Assembly (NCBI GenBank): GCA_040007355.1
Contig: JBDTVE010000276.1
Coordinates: 1-24,602, forward strand
DNA: 24,602 nucleotides
Reading direction: 5' to 3'
DNA from: JACMLD01 sp040007355
GTDB lineage: Bacteria; Bacteroidota; Bacteroidia; Chitinophagales; Chitinophagaceae
Under the pieces are notes generated by a model. That model was not told the DNA's origin and did no database searches. It saw only the letters and a list, made by a program, of their open reading frames with translations. Below are positions 22,640-24,602 of this stretch, piece by piece. Every line of letters begins with the position of its first letter. Within the stretch, counting starts at the first letter, position 1. A program made the translations under genes and the position numbers.

Positions 22640-23482
22640 ATGCAGCAGCTACAACCCATTGGCGTTTTTGACTCCGGGTACGGAGGCCTGACGGTGCTGA
22701 AAGACATCCGGGCAAAGCTACCGGGTTATGATTACCTGTACCTGGGCGATAATGCCCGGGCGCCCTATGGCAGCCGTTCTTTTGAAACAGTGTACCGCTA
22801 CACGCTGCAATGCGTAAGGTGGTTTTTCCGGCAGGGCTGCCCGCTCGTCATACTCGCCTGTAATACGGCCTCGGCAAAAGCATTGCGATCCATTCAGCAA
22901 AATGATCTTCCGGTGCTGGCACCAGACAAAAGGGTGCTGGGTGTAATACGCCCTACCACTGAAATCATAGGCAGCTTTACCAAAACAAATGAAGTGGGTA
23001 TACTGGCCACTACAGGAACCGTATTATCTGGCTCTTATCCTATAGAGATAGAAAAATTTTTCCCGCAGGTAAAGGTCTTCCAGGAAGCCTGTCCCATGTG
23101 GGTGCCGCTGATTGAGGCCAATGAGTTCAATACGCCGGGGGCCGACTATTTTGTGGAGCAGCATATCAGGCAACTATTTTCAAAATCAAATCGGATTGAC
23201 ACCGTTTTACTGGCCTGTACCCATTACCCCCTGCTGCAAAATAAAATCAGGCAGCTATTGCCCGAAAACGTGACGCTGCTTTCACAGGGCTCCCTGGTGG
23301 CGAAGAGTCTTGCCGTTTACCTGGCCAGGCACCCTGAAATAGACGGGCAATGTAGTAAAAACGGCCAACTGGCATTTTTTACCACTGATTCAACGGAAGA
23401 TTTTGACAGTCAGGCCAGCCTCTTTTTTGGACAGGCCGTGCAGGCCCGGCATGCGGACCTGGAGCAAACCATTCCACTTTAA
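22640..23482 (+). CDS. murI: glutamate racemase
   Basis: This 280-residue cytoplasmic enzyme should make D-glutamate for peptidoglycan. Family motifs: IGVFDSGYGGLTVL with the conserved Asp-Ser, YLYLGDNARAPYG, LACNTASAKALR with the first catalytic Cys, TTGTVLSGSYP, and LLACTHYPLL with the second Cys. The open frame extends upstream to an ATG at 22595 and seems to encode a signal peptide (LSLAFLFLFM), but that DNA is a transcription terminator, MurI is cytoplasmic, and ATG 22640 gives the family N-terminus (MQQLQPIGVFDSG). It sits between the Skp pair and rpmH; how it is transcribed past the terminator is unclear. Confidence 0.95.
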   Translation: MQQLQPIGVFDSGYGGLTVLKDIRAKLPGYDYLYLGDNARAPYGSRSFETVYRYTLQCVRWFFRQGCPLVILACNTASAKALRSIQQNDLPVLAPDKRVLGVIRPTTEIIGSFTKTNEVGILATTGTVLSGSYPIEIEKFFPQVKVFQEACPMWVPLIEANEFNTPGADYFVEQHIRQLFSKSNRIDTVLLACTHYPLLQNKIRQLLPENVTLLSQGSLVAKSLAVYLARHPEIDGQCSKNGQLAFFTTDSTEDFDSQASLFFGQAVQARHADLEQTIPL

Positions 23483-23564
23483 TACCCCGGGCAATGGCAA
23501 CCGCCGTTACCCGGATTGTTGTAAAAAAATCGCGACCCCGCTGTTTCTTCTGGCTCCAAATCCT

Positions 23565-23572
23565 TACCTTTG
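23565..23572 (+). promoter_or_regulatory. -7 box (TACCTTTG) for rpmH
   Basis: Exact TAnnTTTG match followed by C. It predicts a transcription start near 23576 and a leader of about 97 bases before rpmH. No exact TTG is found at 17-23 bases upstream. Confidence 0.5.
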
Positions 23573-23587
23573 CCGTCCTTTCACAAA

Positions 23588-23611
23588 CCAACGGGTGTGG
23601 TGACCTGTTGG
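23588..23611 (+). ncRNA. hairpin in the rpmH leader
   Basis: CCAACGGGT (23588-23596) pairs with ACCTGTTGG (23603-23611), 9 bp including one G-U pair, around a 6-base loop. It would lie about 12 bases into the predicted rpmH transcript. It is not followed by a T-tract. It matches no leader family that I know and could be a chance structure. Confidence 0.3.
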
Positions 23612-23672
23612 CGGATAGAAACCCGGCCTGCTTCTCCAGGTCTTATTTCAAAAAAAGTGAAAAAAATTAAAT

Positions 23673-23828
23673 ATGAAACAGACATTTCAACCCCATAAAC
23701 GCCGCCGCAAAACTGTGCATGGTTTCCGTAAGCGTATGCAGACTGCCAATGGCCGTAAAGTACTGGCCAGCCGCCGTGCAAAGGGACGTCATAAACTAAC
23801 CGTTTCAGACGAGAAAGGATTAAAATAA
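23673..23828 (+). CDS. rpmH: 50S ribosomal protein L34
   Basis: A 51-residue, highly basic ribosomal protein of the large subunit. The sequence begins MKQTFQPHKRRRKTVHGFRK, then RMQTANGRKVLASRRAKGRH, matching the nearly invariant L34 core (the TxQPxxRxRxxxHGFxxRM pattern). The C-terminal extension HKLTVSDEKGLK is slightly longer than the E. coli protein, as in other Bacteroidota. It is followed by a terminator and then rnpA, the partner found next to rpmH in most bacteria. Confidence 0.97.
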   Translation: MKQTFQPHKRRRKTVHGFRKRMQTANGRKVLASRRAKGRHKLTVSDEKGLK

Positions 23829-23884
23829 ACAGCATCATCTTGACGCGGGTTCATTAAAAGCGAACCGCGATCCAATAAATAATC

Positions 23885-23918
23885 ATAGCCCCGGAAAATA
23901 TTTTTTGGGGCTATTTTT
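23885..23918 (+). terminator. rho-independent terminator after rpmH
   Basis: ATAGCCCC (23885-23892) pairs exactly with GGGGCTAT (23907-23914) with a 14-base A/T-rich loop, and a TTTTT run follows. It lies 56 bases past the rpmH stop. It should reduce read-through from the strongly expressed rpmH into rnpA. Confidence 0.8.
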
Positions 23919-23919
23919 G
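23912..23919 (+). promoter_or_regulatory. possible -7 box (TATTTTTG) for rnpA overlapping the terminator
   Basis: Exact TAnnTTTG match formed by the end of the terminator stem and its T-tract. It predicts a start near 23923 and a leader of about 14 bases before the ATG at 23937. No TTG at -33 spacing; the T-tract makes chance matches likely. Confidence 0.3.
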
Positions 23920-23936
23920 TGTCGGGTCGGTTGATA

Positions 23937-24422
23937 ATGATTCATAGGGAGGCAGCTATCGCCAACCGCCCGGAAGCATTTCATTTTAAAAACCCCGGAT
24001 CTACATTGGCCAAACAATTTACACTGGGTAAGCAGGAGCGGTTAAAAAGCCGGAAACTGATAGAGGATCTTTTCAGCAATGGAACCCGCGTTGGCCTTTA
24101 TCCTTACCGGGTGTTTTACCTGTTCCAGAAAAAAGAGGGAGCTGCTCCGGAAGCCAGTCTGCAATGCGGTGCTGGTGCCGGAACCCGTAGTTTTAAAAAA
24201 GCAGTGGACCGCAACCGCATCAAAAGGGTTACGCGTGAGGCCTGGCGCCTGCAGAAGGAACCACTGGCCCAAAAAATGAAGGAACACCCATGCCGGTTAT
24301 TATTGTTTTTTATTTATACTGGTAAAGAACTGCCGGCCGGTGCGGTTGTTAAAGAAAAGATAGCACTTATTATACAAAAGCTGTTAATCATTGCAGATGA
24401 AAACCGTGCTTCGCATCCTTAG
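23937..24422 (+). CDS. rnpA: ribonuclease P protein component
   Basis: The protein subunit of RNase P, which with the catalytic RNA trims the 5' ends of tRNA precursors. The 161-residue sequence holds the family core: FTLGKQERLKSRKLIEDLF, then FKKAVDRNRIKRVTREAWR containing the RNR signature that binds the RNA. Three starts are possible: GTG at 23919 (unlikely, it is the last base of the terminator T-tract and on), ATG at 23937 (chosen), and TTG at 24006 close to where most family members begin. The residues between 23937 and 24006 are not conserved as far as I can judge. Its 3' end overlaps yidD by 26 bases. Confidence 0.93.
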   Translation: MIHREAAIANRPEAFHFKNPGSTLAKQFTLGKQERLKSRKLIEDLFSNGTRVGLYPYRVFYLFQKKEGAAPEASLQCGAGAGTRSFKKAVDRNRIKRVTREAWRLQKEPLAQKMKEHPCRLLLFFIYTGKELPAGAVVKEKIALIIQKLLIIADENRASHP

Positions 24423-24602
24423 TTTTCCTTTTATAGCACTGATAAAAATATACCAGTGGATCATTTCGCCCATACTGGGGCCAAAATGCCGGTTTACCCC
24501 CACCTGTTCACATTATGCGTTGCAGGCATTTAAAAAATATGGCCTGTTCAGGGGCTTCTGGCTTACCATTAAAAGAATTGGGCGCTGCCATCCATGGGGC
24601 GG
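24397..24602 (+). CDS. yidD: membrane protein insertion efficiency factor YidD (3' end outside the window)
   Basis: The first 68 codons of a YidD protein, cut by the window end. YidD is a small inner-membrane-associated protein that assists YidC/Sec-dependent membrane insertion. The hallmark pattern is all present: an N-terminal amphipathic stretch, IYQWIISPILGPKCRF, TPTCSHYALQAFKKYG with the conserved Cys residues, and RIGRCHPWGG. The ATG lies inside rnpA in another frame and overlaps its last 26 bases, an arrangement that implies translational coupling and is frequent for rnpA-yidD. The usual yidC partner is not visible here. Confidence 0.95.
   Translation, partial: MKTVLRILSFPFIALIKIYQWIISPILGPKCRFTPTCSHYALQAFKKYGLFRGFWLTIKRIGRCHPWG

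Noticed and set aside
23483..23960. Possible replication origin near rpmH-rnpA
   Set aside because: No dnaA gene, no cluster of TTATCCACA-like boxes and no AT-rich unwinding block; the rpmH-oriC link of other phyla does not generally hold in Bacteroidota.

Overview
The window looks like a chromosomal segment of a Bacteroidota bacterium, most likely in or near the family Chitinophagaceae. Supporting signs are a protein with a type IX secretion (T9SS) C-terminal sorting domain, GldC, a PorG-like protein (DUF6089), a DUF4290 protein, tandem OmpH/Skp chaperones after bamA, a TatC with a long first loop, and promoters of the Bacteroidota form TTG-N19/20-TAnnTTTG instead of sigma70-type boxes. Gene content is mostly conserved housekeeping and cell-envelope functions. 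I found no transposon, prophage, CRISPR array, tRNA or rRNA.

Layout. Positions 64-9755 are all on the minus strand. In transcription order they are a T9SS-secreted protein; a DUF4290 protein with an Arg/Gly-rich tail; murA-gmk-CNNM/CorC-type membrane protein; tatC; a small outer-membrane beta-barrel; and rpiB with an M28 peptidase. Strand direction switches in 9756-9950. From 9951 to the end everything is on the plus strand: a divergent GT4-like glycosyltransferase; gldC-yqeY-cvpA; an alpha/beta hydrolase with its own strong promoter; a CBS protein; a one-POTRA Omp85-like protein; nadK; porG; uppS; bamA; two ompH/skp paralogues; murI; then rpmH-rnpA-yidD, with yidD cut by the window end.

How the genes fit together. 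The plus half is an envelope-building neighbourhood. UppS makes the undecaprenyl carrier, and MurI and MurA (other strand) supply peptidoglycan precursors. BamA and two periplasmic chaperones assemble outer-membrane proteins. PorG belongs to the T9SS outer-membrane machinery, whose cargo type is represented by the gene at 8535-9755. TatC, YidD and the second Omp85-like protein add membrane and export functions.

Several gene starts were moved from the longest open frame to an internal start, because the longest frame used TTG or GTG or ran through a terminator (murI, uppS, first ompH, rnpA, CBS protein, hydrolase, DUF4290, CNNM protein). The most notable details are a MurA with Asp in place of the catalytic-loop Cys (expected fosfomycin insensitivity), a murI whose apparent signal peptide is a translated transcription terminator, terminator T-tracts that also match the -7 promoter box before murI and rnpA, a glycosyltransferase lacking the second Glu of its E-x7-E motif, and a perfect 21-bp hairpin after the small porin-like gene. 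I see no convincing undescribed multi-gene system.
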